From Paenibacillus abyssi (GTDB lineage: Bacteria > Bacillota > Bacilli > Paenibacillales > Paenibacillaceae): a stretch of DNA of 64,000 nucleotides. The notes below the pieces were generated by a model. The model had not been told where the DNA came from. It saw only the letters and a list, made by a program, of their open reading frames with translations, and ran no database searches. Positions within the stretch are counted from its first letter, which is position 1, and every line of letters begins with the position of its first letter. The translations under genes were made by a program, and so were the position numbers. Location: positions 83,393 through 147,392 of the forward strand of contig NZ_BMGR01000014.1 of assembly GCF_014640295.1 (NCBI RefSeq), given 5' to 3'. This document shows, piece by piece, positions 41,194-50,573 of the stretch.

Positions 41194-42525
41194 ATGGACT
41201 TAAACCTGGGATTCATCTCTTTGGAAGGCTTTTTAAGGCGGAATGACGGAAACCAACGTAAGCTGAAATTCTGCTTCATTGCGTGCGGTCAGTACGGCGG
41301 TCGTCAAGGTGACGAACTGGCTCGTCTCCAACACGATGTAATAGCTCTAAATACCTCAGATTCTGATCTTTCGGACTTGAAGGTAATTCAGCACATTGTG
41401 AAGCTCGATGGCTTCAATGGTGCTGTTAAGGACATTGAACGTGGACAAGCTGCCATTAAGGAGAATCGAGATAAAGTAATCGGCATTTTAAAGAACCCTT
41501 TGGTTGTAGATGCGGATTTTGTCTTTGTAATCGCGGGTATGGGTGGCGGTACTGGAAATGCTGCAGCACCGATGATCTTGAACAACCTCTCTCGTGTACG
41601 GAAGCCGTTCAACGGCAAGCCGTCATTCGGAGCGATTGTCTCTGTACCTGGGGCTTGGGAAAAACGAGGAATTAAGAAGAATGCGAGTTGGGGTTTGAGC
41701 CACATTCATGAATTGATTGAAAGTGCTGCTTGCGGATCCGTAACCCTGATGGATAACGAAAAGCTATATCGGATGACTGAAGGTATCTTTAGCGACACAG
41801 AAACGAAGTTAGAGTGGACTGATTTCGGCAATACAAAATTGGCTGCTCTTCTAACGGAGATTGCCTTTCTGACCTCCCTCCCTTCCGGGAAGACATTTGA
41901 TGAAGATGAATTGCTGGATGTTTTGAGCACCCCCGGATATTTGTCGCTGGGCAAGTGCTATATCCATGAGGAAGATTCCCTTGAAGCCAATGACATGACA
42001 CAACTTGTTGAGAAGAGCTTCCGCGACTCACCTACTGCCAGTGATTTTGATTTCGAATTGGATTCGGTGAATGGTTTCCTGGCTGTTGTCCATCCAAAAG
42101 GTAAGAATCAAATCGTATCGGATTCCGATTTCCGGATGCTTGAAGAGCGATTTGGTAAGTTTGCTGCGAATGCCGAAAAGCCTCATACCGGATTGATCGA
42201 GAACAACGCATGGGGTTATATCACCGGCCGTAATAAACACAGTGAAGAACGGGCCAAAGCAATCCTTTATGCTGGAATTGTTTCTAATCAACTCCCGGCC
42301 CGGATCGCGAAAATGCTTGAGGAAATTTCAATAGAGGAACAAGAACTAGAACAAAAACGGAGTGAGCGAAGCAATCGCCCAACGATTGATCTTTCAGCTT
42401 TCAAGACCGTCCAAAAGAAAGAAACGCCTGTTGCTGTTAAGGGACCGGTGAATGATGATTTCGATTTATTCGAAAGAAAAAATGATGAAGTGAAGAAAAT
42501 CAATGACGAAGATTTTGATCTGTAA
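41194..42525 (+). CDS. tubZ: TubZ-like tubulin/FtsZ GTPase for plasmid partition
   Basis: 443 residues. FCFIACGQYGGRQGDELARL is the first phosphate loop; IAGMGGGTGNAAAPMIL is the tubulin/FtsZ signature (GGGTG-x-G/A); TDFGNTKLAALLTEIAFLT is the later loop region. The C-terminal 80 residues are charged, with acidic DDFDLFERK and DEDFDL stretches. Plasmid TubZ proteins (about 430-480 residues) form treadmilling filaments that move TubR-bound DNA. It follows tubR by 18 nt and is ended by a terminator. FtsZ itself is unlikely because of this setting. Confidence 0.9.
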   Translation: MDLNLGFISLEGFLRRNDGNQRKLKFCFIACGQYGGRQGDELARLQHDVIALNTSDSDLSDLKVIQHIVKLDGFNGAVKDIERGQAAIKENRDKVIGILKNPLVVDADFVFVIAGMGGGTGNAAAPMILNNLSRVRKPFNGKPSFGAIVSVPGAWEKRGIKKNASWGLSHIHELIESAACGSVTLMDNEKLYRMTEGIFSDTETKLEWTDFGNTKLAALLTEIAFLTSLPSGKTFDEDELLDVLSTPGYLSLGKCYIHEEDSLEANDMTQLVEKSFRDSPTASDFDFELDSVNGFLAVVHPKGKNQIVSDSDFRMLEERFGKFAANAEKPHTGLIENNAWGYITGRNKHSEERAKAILYAGIVSNQLPARIAKMLEEISIEEQELEQKRSERSNRPTIDLSAFKTVQKKETPVAVKGPVNDDFDLFERKNDEVKKINDEDFDL

Positions 42526-42535
42526 TATTTCCTTT

Positions 42536-42567
42536 CCCCTCTCCCAAATGGCGAGAGGGGTTTTTTT
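42536..42567 (+). terminator. Terminator of tubRZ
   Basis: CCCCTCTC/GAGAGGGG stem followed by seven T. Confidence 0.9.
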
Positions 42568-42584
42568 ATAGAATTACTTGAATT

Positions 42585-42692
42585 TAACGTGGCGTAACGC
42601 AACGTTATAAAATCCATATTCTAAGGGAGATTTCTGGTTAGTTAACTGGCAGGTTAGTTCTTAACGCAGCGTAACGCAGGATAACGCAACGT
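42585..42692. repeat. tubC-like repeats downstream of tubZ
   Basis: AACGTGGCGTAACGCAACGT (42585-42604) and, near 42662, AACGCAGCGTAACGC followed by GATAACGCAACG. Same core as upstream of tubR, so the locus is flanked on both sides. Confidence 0.65.
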
Positions 42693-42732
42693 ATTCGAGG
42701 GCTTGCCCTCTTACTTATAACCCTAACAGTGG

Positions 42733-42951
42733 TTAACAATGTTTGCACCATTCGTAGTGCTCGAAATTCTGTTTGTGATACGCTTTTGCCGAGGCGAGAT
42801 CCCTAAAGTCGAGCCATCCCCCATCACGCTTTAATTCATTGATCCCTTTGAACAAGGTCTCGGAGCGCTTCGCGGCATACTTGCAGCTGCTACTCTCGTG
42901 GACTGTGCATTTCTGATTGGGACGATCTATATTCATGCATATGACGTTCAT
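42733..42951 (-). CDS. Small Cys/His-rich protein
   Basis: 72 residues, start 42951 behind AGGAGGGGGTCAAG. Cys/His pairs (MNVICMNIDRPNQKC, SSSCKYAAK, HYEWCKHC) suggest metal binding. No family recognised. Confidence 0.6.
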   Translation of the reverse strand: MNVICMNIDRPNQKCTVHESSSCKYAAKRSETLFKGINELKRDGGWLDFRDLASAKAYHKQNFEHYEWCKHC

Positions 42952-42972
42952 CTTGACCCCCTCCTATCACGT

Positions 42973-43503
42973 TTACGCCTCATATTTTTCACCATGTCCG
43001 ATAGTTTTGGCCCATTGTTGAAAGTGATGACTTGCTTCTTCGTCAAAGTAGCTCAGAGGAGCCCCGCAATGGGTTCGGATATCTTCCAGAAGGGATGCGA
43101 ACTGCCCGTCGTACAGCCAGCTTTTCGGAATTTGTACAATCACGTATTTCATCGACTGGACTTCTCTGCCGACATTCAGAAGCAGGGTGAAACGATCGGG
43201 ATAGACCTCCCGTACCGCCTCCCTGAACGACGGATGGCGGCGTTTAATTTCATCGAACCTGGATTGACGTCGACTGGAGTAGAGGCGACCACCCAAGTAA
43301 TGACGGTTGTTCTTCGTTACGCCGGTCCATACCTGCCGCACATTGGACCATTTCAACATCGGAAGCACCTTCGGATCCGTGTCGTTAAACAGATTTACGG
43401 CAATCCCTTCCGGATCCGTCAAGACAAAAGGAACGTGGACCGCCGTATCAGGGTATTTAGTCCGCCGCCCCGGTATGTTCACAGAACGAATGAAGACGAA
43501 CAC
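42973..43503 (-). CDS. Putative membrane-associated protein of unknown function
   Basis: 176 residues from GTG 43503. The frame continues upstream as AISAGLLVGVFVFIRSVNI without a standard start, so the true protein may begin with a membrane helix from a rare start codon. The rest is basic (RRQSRFDEIKRRHPS) with a beta-rich core. No family recognised. Confidence 0.5.
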   Translation of the reverse strand: MFVFIRSVNIPGRRTKYPDTAVHVPFVLTDPEGIAVNLFNDTDPKVLPMLKWSNVRQVWTGVTKNNRHYLGGRLYSSRRQSRFDEIKRRHPSFREAVREVYPDRFTLLLNVGREVQSMKYVIVQIPKSWLYDGQFASLLEDIRTHCGAPLSYFDEEASHHFQQWAKTIGHGEKYEA

Positions 43504-43530
43504 TCCGACAAGCAGGCCCGCCGAGATAGC

Positions 43531-43743
43531 CTAATCCTTTAACCATGCGACACCGGAATCGGCCAAGTCCGGAAGCAGCGCCCCCAGCAGATAATACAAT
43601 CCGTACATTACAATAACGATGCCGGGTACTGCCAGACAGCCGATGTACGGCATGTTCCTATACCCGCGGTCGGCGCCGCCGGCTGCAGAATGAAGCCGTG
43701 CGAATTCCCATTCCGGCGCACTGCATCCATAGCTTCTTTTCAC
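43531..43743 (-). CDS. Small single-pass membrane protein
   Basis: 70 residues from GTG 43743, with GAGGAG about ten nt upstream. One hydrophobic segment, GCLAVPGIVIVMYGLYYLLG. Forms a short operon with the 42973-43503 gene. Confidence 0.5.
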   Translation of the reverse strand: MKRSYGCSAPEWEFARLHSAAGGADRGYRNMPYIGCLAVPGIVIVMYGLYYLLGALLPDLADSGVAWLKD

Positions 43744-44040
43744 CTTTGCTCAACTCCTCACCGGTATACGACAGGATCGGCTCCCAAATGGATGTGCGGC
43801 TCGTACATCCACATCTCCGCTTTCACATCGAAGTGGCCGAATTTATATATATACTAATATACCATTTTATTGATTCATTTTATTGTCTGCGGAACGCCTG
43901 GGCCGTGCAGGGGCTCCGTCTGCATAGTAGACCGGAGATAATCCATAGTGACGCCGCCTCAACCGGCATCCAGCCGGCCCGGCAGCTCTCGTGCCCCCGC
44001 GGCTTCCGGCGGTTTTGCGAAAAACCTAGTAATAGAGCGA
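43744..44040. other. Gene-free GC-rich stretch
   Basis: Contains an AT-rich patch (43845-43890) and then GC-rich DNA with short inverted repeats (CCGGC/GCCGG around 43975, CCGC/GCGG near 44000). Open frames here lack ribosome sites. I see no gene. Confidence 0.35.
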
Positions 44041-44250
44041 CTTCACCAAGAATTTTATGAAATTTATTTAGAATTTATCAGAAAAAAATTCTATCAAATT
44101 TATAAAATAATCATAAAAAAAATGAAGGAAAATGAAAAATTCATAAAAAAATATAAAAATCCAAAGAAAATCGAAAATTTCCATAAACGCAATTGAAAAC
44201 TATGAAAACTTTTGTTGGTAAAATTCGATGAAATTTTATAAAATTAAAAT
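44041..44250. other. Phased A/T tracts, probable bent DNA
   Basis: Dense runs of 3-8 A or T at roughly 10-bp spacing, with recurring AAATTTAT, TTCATAAAAAAA and AAATTTTATAAAAT. This pattern bends DNA. It directly precedes the 44294 gene and may act as an UP-like promoter element or a protein-binding platform; an open frame across it reads Lys/Ile/Phe-rich and is not taken as a gene. Confidence 0.5.
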
Positions 44251-44293
44251 AGCTTAGGGAAATTGGTCAGTGTTGGGGAGGGGGAAGTAAGCA

Positions 44294-45466
44294 ATGAACG
44301 CGGAACAATTTTCGAGAGACCGCTTAGAAGGTGAATTTGAGGATGATCCGCTATTTGAAACTATTCAGCGAATGGGACTAACCGATGAACTATTCGATGA
44401 TGAAACGATTAGTAGATTAATAGATGGTCATGAATATACGACAACGGATTTTGAAAAGTGGTATTGTCTCGACGAAGCCAGTCCGCAATACTTAGCAAAT
44501 GGTGGCGTAATGCGGGCCTTCATAAAGAGTATGATGGCGTATTTGCAAACTAGAAGTGTAGGCCGTTCAATAATTATGGATTATCAAGGTTTCATAAAAT
44601 TAAAAATGGCTCTCCTTCTTAGAAAGAATGGTATGAAGCCTGCTTTAATATATGAGACTGCTGGAACGAAAGCCTATAGCCCTGTAATACTTTCTCCAGG
44701 ACAAAGGGCTGGAGGGCAATCAGCGTCACCAGCGGTGCCTAACGCTAAAGAGAAAATCTACGGGGAAGTAATGGATTCTCTAATAAGTCAATTACAGGCT
44801 GCCGGCGCGATCGTACAACAGGATGGTAAATTTCAAGTCGACTTGCGGAAGTTAATAGAAGGTCATATGGAGGGGATGTTACCAAGTCTTTTACCTGATC
44901 CTTCAAAAGATACAGAGGAACGCCTTGCTCAGCACAGTGAAGAACTGAACAATTTAAAAGAAGAGATAGCTGGGGTCACGGAATTTAAGAGAAGCTATGA
45001 TAAAGAGATGATGTCGTTAAAAGAATTACAGCAGCGGGAAACGGAATGCAGGGGGAAATTAAAGGAGATCTACAATTCGATCATGGCCCCGGAGACCAGC
45101 TCAACGGAGAAAGAAAAGCTCTCGATGCAGCTGCGGGACTTAGAAGTAGAGTATCCGGATCAAGACCATCTCATTAGAATGTATGCCGACTCAGCAGATG
45201 CGCATATCACTCGCATCAAACAGGACGAGAAGGAATTAAGGATACAGGATTTGAAACGTCGGTGCATGGATCTGTACAACACAGCGATCGATAAAACGAT
45301 CCCTCCGGACCACGCTGAGGAAGCGAGGAGAAAATTACAAAAGCTGCACGATGATAATCCGGAATTGTCTTTCGAAATGCGAGCGTATATCGCGTCTCTC
45401 CCTTCGGATGAAAAAACGAAGAGCCGCGGTCTATTTTGGTGGTTAAAAAAGACGCCCAAACATTGA
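44294..45466 (+). CDS. Coiled-coil protein, possible DNA-binding regulator
   Basis: 390 residues, start behind GGGGAGGGGG. Residues 1-120 are compact and acidic at first, then helical (VMRAFIKSMMAYLQTRSVGR), possibly a helix-turn-helix. Residues 180-330 are coiled coil (TEERLAQHSEELNNLKEEIA, QRETECRGKLKEIYNS). The tail is basic (GLFWWLKKTPKH). Stands between the bent DNA and the pilus operon. No family recognised. Confidence 0.6.
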   Translation: MNAEQFSRDRLEGEFEDDPLFETIQRMGLTDELFDDETISRLIDGHEYTTTDFEKWYCLDEASPQYLANGGVMRAFIKSMMAYLQTRSVGRSIIMDYQGFIKLKMALLLRKNGMKPALIYETAGTKAYSPVILSPGQRAGGQSASPAVPNAKEKIYGEVMDSLISQLQAAGAIVQQDGKFQVDLRKLIEGHMEGMLPSLLPDPSKDTEERLAQHSEELNNLKEEIAGVTEFKRSYDKEMMSLKELQQRETECRGKLKEIYNSIMAPETSSTEKEKLSMQLRDLEVEYPDQDHLIRMYADSADAHITRIKQDEKELRIQDLKRRCMDLYNTAIDKTIPPDHAEEARRKLQKLHDDNPELSFEMRAYIASLPSDEKTKSRGLFWWLKKTPKH

Positions 45467-45545
45467 CACTAAATAAGGGCAGAAGTATAGTAAGAAATGA
45501 GAAAACCGTTTATTTAAACAACATATAAATTCCTTGTAGGCGAAG

Positions 45546-45585
45546 CACGCCGAGAACCCAATGGGGTTACTCGGCGTGTTTTTTT
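45546..45585 (+). terminator. Terminator before the pilus operon
   Basis: CACGCCGAG/CTCGGCGTG stem with inner ACCC/GGGT and seven T, ending about 20 nt before the ribosome site of the XRE gene. As in the minus-strand operons, it sits directly upstream of a gene. Confidence 0.85.
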
Positions 45586-45614
45586 GTATAAAAAGGAAAG
45601 GAGCTTGTGCGTAA

Positions 45615-45866
45615 GTGGGCGATTTTCATCCAGGGGAAATGATGAAGCTCTATCGTATCCGCAAGAAAATGAGCCAAGAAAAGCTCGCAATGGTCATCAA
45701 CCAGAAATCCCCACATCTGCTTACATATCAGATGCAGATTAGCCGAATAGAGCAGGGGAAGGATCACCCAGAAGAACCTTTACGGGCAGCAATTGAGTGT
45801 GCTCTTGGATACCAGATATGGCCAAATGACGTACATAAACGAACTATAGAGACTTCACAGGATTAG
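45615..45866 (+). CDS. XRE-family helix-turn-helix regulator
   Basis: 83 residues from GTG 45615, AAGGAG upstream. MKLYRIRKKMSQEKLAMVIN and QMQISRIEQGKDHPEEPLRA are the XRE helix-turn-helix. First gene of the pilus operon, ending 17 nt before the next gene, so it probably regulates the operon. Confidence 0.8.
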   Translation: MGDFHPGEMMKLYRIRKKMSQEKLAMVINQKSPHLLTYQMQISRIEQGKDHPEEPLRAAIECALGYQIWPNDVHKRTIETSQD

Positions 45867-45883
45867 GGGAGGGGGGACGCAAT

Positions 45884-47365
45884 ATGGAAGGCAGCACACC
45901 GATGAAAAACATTATTATTGCTATTCCGGACGTTAAATTCGCTGAAGACTTGAAAAAACGTCTTGAGTTGAAGGGTCTGAAAACAATTGAAATTATTGTT
46001 GTACTTGACCATCTTCTCTCCACGATCGAGCAAAAGACGCAGCAAAGCACTTCTATTTTCGGGATCATCATCTCTAGTTCTCTTGCTAAGAACATTCACG
46101 GAAAAAGGTTGGAGCTCTTATCCGACACGATGCTTACGATTCGGGAGCGATATTCCGAGATCCAATTCATTTTTTTAAGCGATGAAACCGATGGGCACCC
46201 GTTATTAGCGGAACTGATCTCATTTGGCATATACAACATCTTCACAAGAAACTCCTCTCGGAATCTTAATACAAATGAGTTTGTTGATCTATTACAAAAG
46301 CCAAAGGTGTTTTCAGATGTTAAACATCTGCGGGAAATCAATACGGACATACAATGGCGCAATCGTCCTGCTGGAGCGTTAGACGGCGCAAGAAGTATTA
46401 ATATTAATTTGACCGGCGGTGGGGATTCCAAAGAAACAACCGCGGCGACCAAGGAACCAGTCGTTATTGAAAAGGAAAGAATTATTGAACGGGAACGAAT
46501 CATAGAGAAGCCTGTTGTGCAAATCGTTGAAAAGGTAAAGGAGATAAAAGTACCACCAAAATTAGTGGTAATCGGCAGCGCCTATTCAGGAGCCGGATCG
46601 ACGTTCATCACAATGGCCATATCCCGGATTCTTCACTATATCGGTATCAATAACGCTGTAGTAGAACATCCTGCAGCTGATTCGGTTCTTTATTCGCTTC
46701 TCTTCGGGGATAGCAAGTGTCCCAAAGATTACAAATTTCTGTCCGAACAAGTTCAGCAGAATGGGGTGCTTGTAAACCGATCGACGGAGTGGGTTGATGG
46801 AAATTCGTCTTGGTATCCCGCCCCCCCAGAAGGATTAAAACATATCAATGAATGGACGTCTGATTCAACCTTAAAACTCCTCTACCATGTTAAGGAACCC
46901 ATCGTTTTGCTGGATGTTTCCCATAGGTGGAGTGAGCCATCAATCAAAGACATATGCCTGGGCGCAGATGAGCTGTTTTTCATAGTGGATCCGCTTATGC
47001 CAGTTCGATTTTACCGGAAGGAAACGAAACAGAACACTGACATCTTGTTTGAAGTCAGAAATATGGGTAAGGCCGCAAACATCATTGCAAATCGAGATGT
47101 GAACGTTCCAAATCGGAAGGAGTGGTTGGGCTCGTTACCCTTAACCCCTATATCGGTTGTACCGGAATTGCCATACAGCAGCGTCATAAGCTCCATTTGG
47201 GGAGGAAAAATGATTGCCGATGACGAGGAATTACAGGATGAATTGATATACGCCTTGTACGGAGTGCTTAAAAGGATAGTCCCGCCAAATTATCCACTTT
47301 CACATTTAAAGAAGCGCAGGCGGGCCGGGCTGATAGGAAAATTGTTTGGTGGATCGGGGGGATAA
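45884..47365 (+). CDS. CpaE/TadZ-like protein with degenerate P-loop
   Basis: 493 residues. Residues 1-150 look like a pseudo-receiver (IIIAIPDVKFAEDLKKRLEL). A charged repeat linker (EKERIIERERIIEKPVVQIV) leads to a MinD-like ATPase fold: LVVIGSAYSGAGSTFITMA is a P-loop lacking the usual Lys. CpaE/TadZ proteins place the pilus machinery at a cell site. A second CpaE-like protein is encoded at 49407. Confidence 0.7.
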   Translation: MEGSTPMKNIIIAIPDVKFAEDLKKRLELKGLKTIEIIVVLDHLLSTIEQKTQQSTSIFGIIISSSLAKNIHGKRLELLSDTMLTIRERYSEIQFIFLSDETDGHPLLAELISFGIYNIFTRNSSRNLNTNEFVDLLQKPKVFSDVKHLREINTDIQWRNRPAGALDGARSININLTGGGDSKETTAATKEPVVIEKERIIERERIIEKPVVQIVEKVKEIKVPPKLVVIGSAYSGAGSTFITMAISRILHYIGINNAVVEHPAADSVLYSLLFGDSKCPKDYKFLSEQVQQNGVLVNRSTEWVDGNSSWYPAPPEGLKHINEWTSDSTLKLLYHVKEPIVLLDVSHRWSEPSIKDICLGADELFFIVDPLMPVRFYRKETKQNTDILFEVRNMGKAANIIANRDVNVPNRKEWLGSLPLTPISVVPELPYSSVISSIWGGKMIADDEELQDELIYALYGVLKRIVPPNYPLSHLKKRRRAGLIGKLFGGSGG

Positions 47366-47366
47366 C

Positions 47367-48626
47367 ATGGAAACATCCGTACTACTTATTGAACCCGATC
47401 CCACAGCTGCACAAGAAATAACTGAAATTTTACAGGAAGGCGGGTTCCTTCCCGTCACAAGACAATCATTTGAGGCGGTCCATGACTCAGTGACTGATGA
47501 AATGCCGCCTAAAGCGATTCTTATAGGCACGGATAATGTGAAAGAAAGCGTATTGTCATTCATATCGGAATTAAAAGCTGATCCATCTACTCAGTGGATA
47601 CCGCTTTTCATTCTATCCCGAACGAATGAAGATTCTTTCCGCATAGATTGTTTCAACGCTGGCGCAGACGAGTTTTTCCTGAAGCCCATACACCCTAAAG
47701 AGTTACTTGCTCGGCTTAGAGGATGGGTAAACCGAATTGGAAATTTCGAGGAATCGGCTTTTCGTGATCCACTGACCAAAGCCTATAATCGACGCTATTT
47801 CGACCTACACATCTTGCTTGAACTTCAAAAAGCGCAGAAGAATGATTATCCCATATCAGTCGCCTTTATTGACGCAGACAAGTTCAAATCAATCAATGAT
47901 AACTATGGACACCACGTAGGAGATTTAGTGCTTCAGGGATTAAGTAAGATCCTTCGGGAAAAAACGCGAACTTCGGATTTAGTAGCTCGCTATGGGGGAG
48001 AAGAATTCGTTATTTTGTTTCCGAAGGCGAGCGGTGATCAAGCTGCGAACAGGATTCAAACAATCCTTGAATACGTCAGAGAGAACCCGGTGGCCGAGTA
48101 TGAAGGGCAATTAAGACACATTACGTTCTCATGCGGTGTGGCGGAATGGAAGCCTGGACTAAGCGTTACTGAATGGGTGAAATTGGCCGATGACGGTGTT
48201 TATGAAGCAAAAGGACAAGGCAGAAATCGGGTAATTCTATCGAATCTCCAAACGTCTGAACACGATCATCTTGAAGAAAAAAAGAAAGTGCTGATTGTAG
48301 CCGGTAAGGGTATGAGTAAGTCGATTGTCTGTGAGATCGACAGTTTGGCTTACGAGATCCAGGAATGGCAGCAGGGGATCGAGGAAGTGCCTCCAGAAAT
48401 TTGCATTTACGTAATTCCACCAACAAAGGGCTTTGACGCTGGGGAATATGAGCAATTCCGAATGAAACACTTACCTAAAGAGTGTAAGACCTTACTCTTA
48501 ACTGAGAACCATAAGGCATTAGATTCTTTTCAAATCATGGCAACTGGGATTGACGGCTATCTGAGAGGGCCTTATCTACCAGGTGACATCGAACTTGGAT
48601 TAAGAAGACTAACCAACTTAAATTGA
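47367..48626 (+). CDS. Receiver-GGDEF diguanylate cyclase
   Basis: 419 residues from ATG 47367. N-terminal receiver-like domain (VLLIEPDPTAAQEITEIL to FFLKPIHPKELLARLRGW), whose phospho-acceptor Asp position is unclear. GGDEF domain: FIDADKFKSINDNYGH and ARYGGEEFVILFP, with RTSD five residues before GGEEF, the RxxD inhibitory site, so it should make cyclic di-GMP and be held back by it. A C-terminal domain of about 115 residues looks like another receiver. Encoded inside the pilus operon, so it likely controls pilus output. Confidence 0.85.
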   Translation: METSVLLIEPDPTAAQEITEILQEGGFLPVTRQSFEAVHDSVTDEMPPKAILIGTDNVKESVLSFISELKADPSTQWIPLFILSRTNEDSFRIDCFNAGADEFFLKPIHPKELLARLRGWVNRIGNFEESAFRDPLTKAYNRRYFDLHILLELQKAQKNDYPISVAFIDADKFKSINDNYGHHVGDLVLQGLSKILREKTRTSDLVARYGGEEFVILFPKASGDQAANRIQTILEYVRENPVAEYEGQLRHITFSCGVAEWKPGLSVTEWVKLADDGVYEAKGQGRNRVILSNLQTSEHDHLEEKKKVLIVAGKGMSKSIVCEIDSLAYEIQEWQQGIEEVPPEICIYVIPPTKGFDAGEYEQFRMKHLPKECKTLLLTENHKALDSFQIMATGIDGYLRGPYLPGDIELGLRRLTNLN

Positions 48627-48644
48627 TTGGAAGGAATGAAAGAC

Positions 48645-49391
48645 ATGAAGTTCTCAAAAATGCCGCGCTCGTTGCGTCTGCTAATCGTTCTCGTGTTGTA
48701 TGTAGGGTTGTTTGCAGGTCATGTTACCGGCGTTAATTATTACGTTGAAAATTATTCGGAGAAAGTAGATTCCAGAGAAGTTGTTGTTACAGTTAACGAA
48801 ATCCCGCTCCATACGGTTATCAACGAAGAAGATGTAGCTATGAAAAGCATTCGGTTGAGTGATCTCGTGGATGGTGCAATGACGGATCCCGCCGAGATTG
48901 TCGGTAAAGAGACACAAGCTCCAATGGGAGTTAATGAGCAGTTTCATCCGTCCAAAATAAACACGATCGTTAAGAAAACGGGCGAAATGATTTTGGAAAT
49001 TCCAAGCGAATGGGTGCTTTCTTTTCCGAAGTCACTGAGGAGAATGGATAAGATTTCGTTCTTACCGGTACTTCAAAAGAATGCGAATGGTCGTGTGGAC
49101 ATTCCGATCTCGGCTTCCCCGGAGTCGGCTCCGGTTCCTGTAATAGCGGATGATCTTAACGCAAAACAATTATCAGAATCCAGAAAGCTGCTTGAAAACG
49201 TGACGGTTGCCTATTTTAAAGATAATTCGGCCAATGAGGTCACTGACTCGACAACGGTAACTGAATTCGGTCCGCGGCTAAGTTCTTCAAATCTAGGTGC
49301 ACGGCTCGAGGTGGCAATGTCGCCGGAACAGTGGGATATGCTGCAAAAGCTAACGCAAAAAAATTACAAATTCGTTATCAGTTATCAATAA
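48645..49391 (+). CDS. cpaB: CpaB/RcpC-like SAF-domain pilus protein
   Basis: 248 residues from ATG 48645, AAGGA nine nt upstream. Membrane helix LLIVLVLYVGLFAGHVTGV, then SAF-type VVVTVNEIPLHTVINEEDVA. CpaB-like proteins assemble the Tad pilus at the cell surface. Placed between the diguanylate cyclase and CpaE-like genes as expected. Confidence 0.75.
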   Translation: MKFSKMPRSLRLLIVLVLYVGLFAGHVTGVNYYVENYSEKVDSREVVVTVNEIPLHTVINEEDVAMKSIRLSDLVDGAMTDPAEIVGKETQAPMGVNEQFHPSKINTIVKKTGEMILEIPSEWVLSFPKSLRRMDKISFLPVLQKNANGRVDIPISASPESAPVPVIADDLNAKQLSESRKLLENVTVAYFKDNSANEVTDSTTVTEFGPRLSSSNLGARLEVAMSPEQWDMLQKLTQKNYKFVISYQ

Positions 49392-49406
49392 GGGAGGGTT
49401 ACAACC

Positions 49407-50573
49407 GTGAAGAAAGTTTTGTTTATTGGAGACGATCATAACTTCCGGAAAGAATACCAACAACTCGATCCAGAAAGTGATTTCAAAACGGCTCGATCTT
49501 CAGATCCAGTGAAGCGGGAAGAGGAATATGACATTCTTATCATCTCTGATCGTGAAGTTCAGCCGCTTACACTGTCGACTTTTGTGCAAGATTGCCGGGC
49601 TCACCAGATCTATTATCTCATCTCCGATAACCATAAAAATTCAATAATTGATAACAAAATTACGCTTTGCAAGCAAAACGGGATTAAACCCATTCAACCG
49701 AAACAAACGAATACGCAAATCGTCCATCGTATTTTGGGTATCTCACACAAAGCCAATGGTATAAGAAATGTCTGTGCTGTAATGGGAACACACCCACAGG
49801 TCGGCACCACAATGATAACGCTCGAACTGGCCAAGAAACTTGCCGAGCAGGAGCAAACTGTGTGTGTCATGGGATTGAATCAATTTAACCCCGGGACAGC
49901 ATTCGTAGAAAACTATGTGGGAAACACCCTGGATGAACTCTACGCTCAGATCGTAGACAACCGGCAAACCATAAAGCCGCATGAGCTCATCAACTATATG
50001 CACTTTGACGAGAACCGGAAATTTCATTATCTAGCCGGGAATCAGGATTTCTCCAAGCGGGGGTATTTCAAGTCGGAGGATATCGAACACCTGATTGGAA
50101 TGGCGTCAGAACAATTCGATGTTGTGTTACTGGATGTCGGCTTTTCACCTTGTAACAATTTGACGCTTCAGGGCTTGTTCAAAGCCGAAGTGAAGCTGGT
50201 GGTCGGTAGTCAACAACCACATTCAGCGAAAATGTGGAACCAAATGAACAATGACATTCTTCGTATCTTAGGGCTTACTACTGACGAATTCCTACTTGTC
50301 GTAAACCGATATAAGCTCGACCTGCCAACAGATGCCAAAGCCCTTCAAAACACCTTAGAGGTTCCCGTCATTACAACGATTCCTGAATTCGGGATTGAGG
50401 GGACGATCTGCGAAATGGAAAAGAAGCTGTTAACAGAAAGCAGAGATAAAACGGTTAAGAAGCGGGCAGAGAACAGCATGGAGAGTATGCTGGCTGTTGT
50501 AAACGAACGACTCGGTACGAAAGTGACTCGAACGAAGGAGAAAACAGGATTATGGAACAGACTGCTATCGTAA
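49407..50573 (+). CDS. cpaE: CpaE/TadZ-like MinD-family ATPase
   Basis: 388 residues from GTG 49407, behind AGGGAGGG. Pseudo-receiver N-terminus (KKVLFIGDDHNFRKEYQQ), then NVCAVMGTHPQVGTTMITLE as the P-loop region (TT present, Lys replaced) and DVVLLDVGFSPCNNLTL as Walker B-like. Overlaps cpaF by 22 nt. Localisation factor of the Tad system. Confidence 0.75.
   Translation: MKKVLFIGDDHNFRKEYQQLDPESDFKTARSSDPVKREEEYDILIISDREVQPLTLSTFVQDCRAHQIYYLISDNHKNSIIDNKITLCKQNGIKPIQPKQTNTQIVHRILGISHKANGIRNVCAVMGTHPQVGTTMITLELAKKLAEQEQTVCVMGLNQFNPGTAFVENYVGNTLDELYAQIVDNRQTIKPHELINYMHFDENRKFHYLAGNQDFSKRGYFKSEDIEHLIGMASEQFDVVLLDVGFSPCNNLTLQGLFKAEVKLVVGSQQPHSAKMWNQMNNDILRILGLTTDEFLLVVNRYKLDLPTDAKALQNTLEVPVITTIPEFGIEGTICEMEKKLLTESRDKTVKKRAENSMESMLAVVNERLGTKVTRTKEKTGLWNRLLS

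Noticed and set aside
41194..42525. Chromosomal FtsZ
   Set aside because: The partner winged-helix gene, flanking repeats and diverged sequence fit plasmid TubZ.
43948..44196. 82-codon frame rich in Lys, Ile and Phe
   Set aside because: Composition follows from the A/T tracts; no ribosome site.
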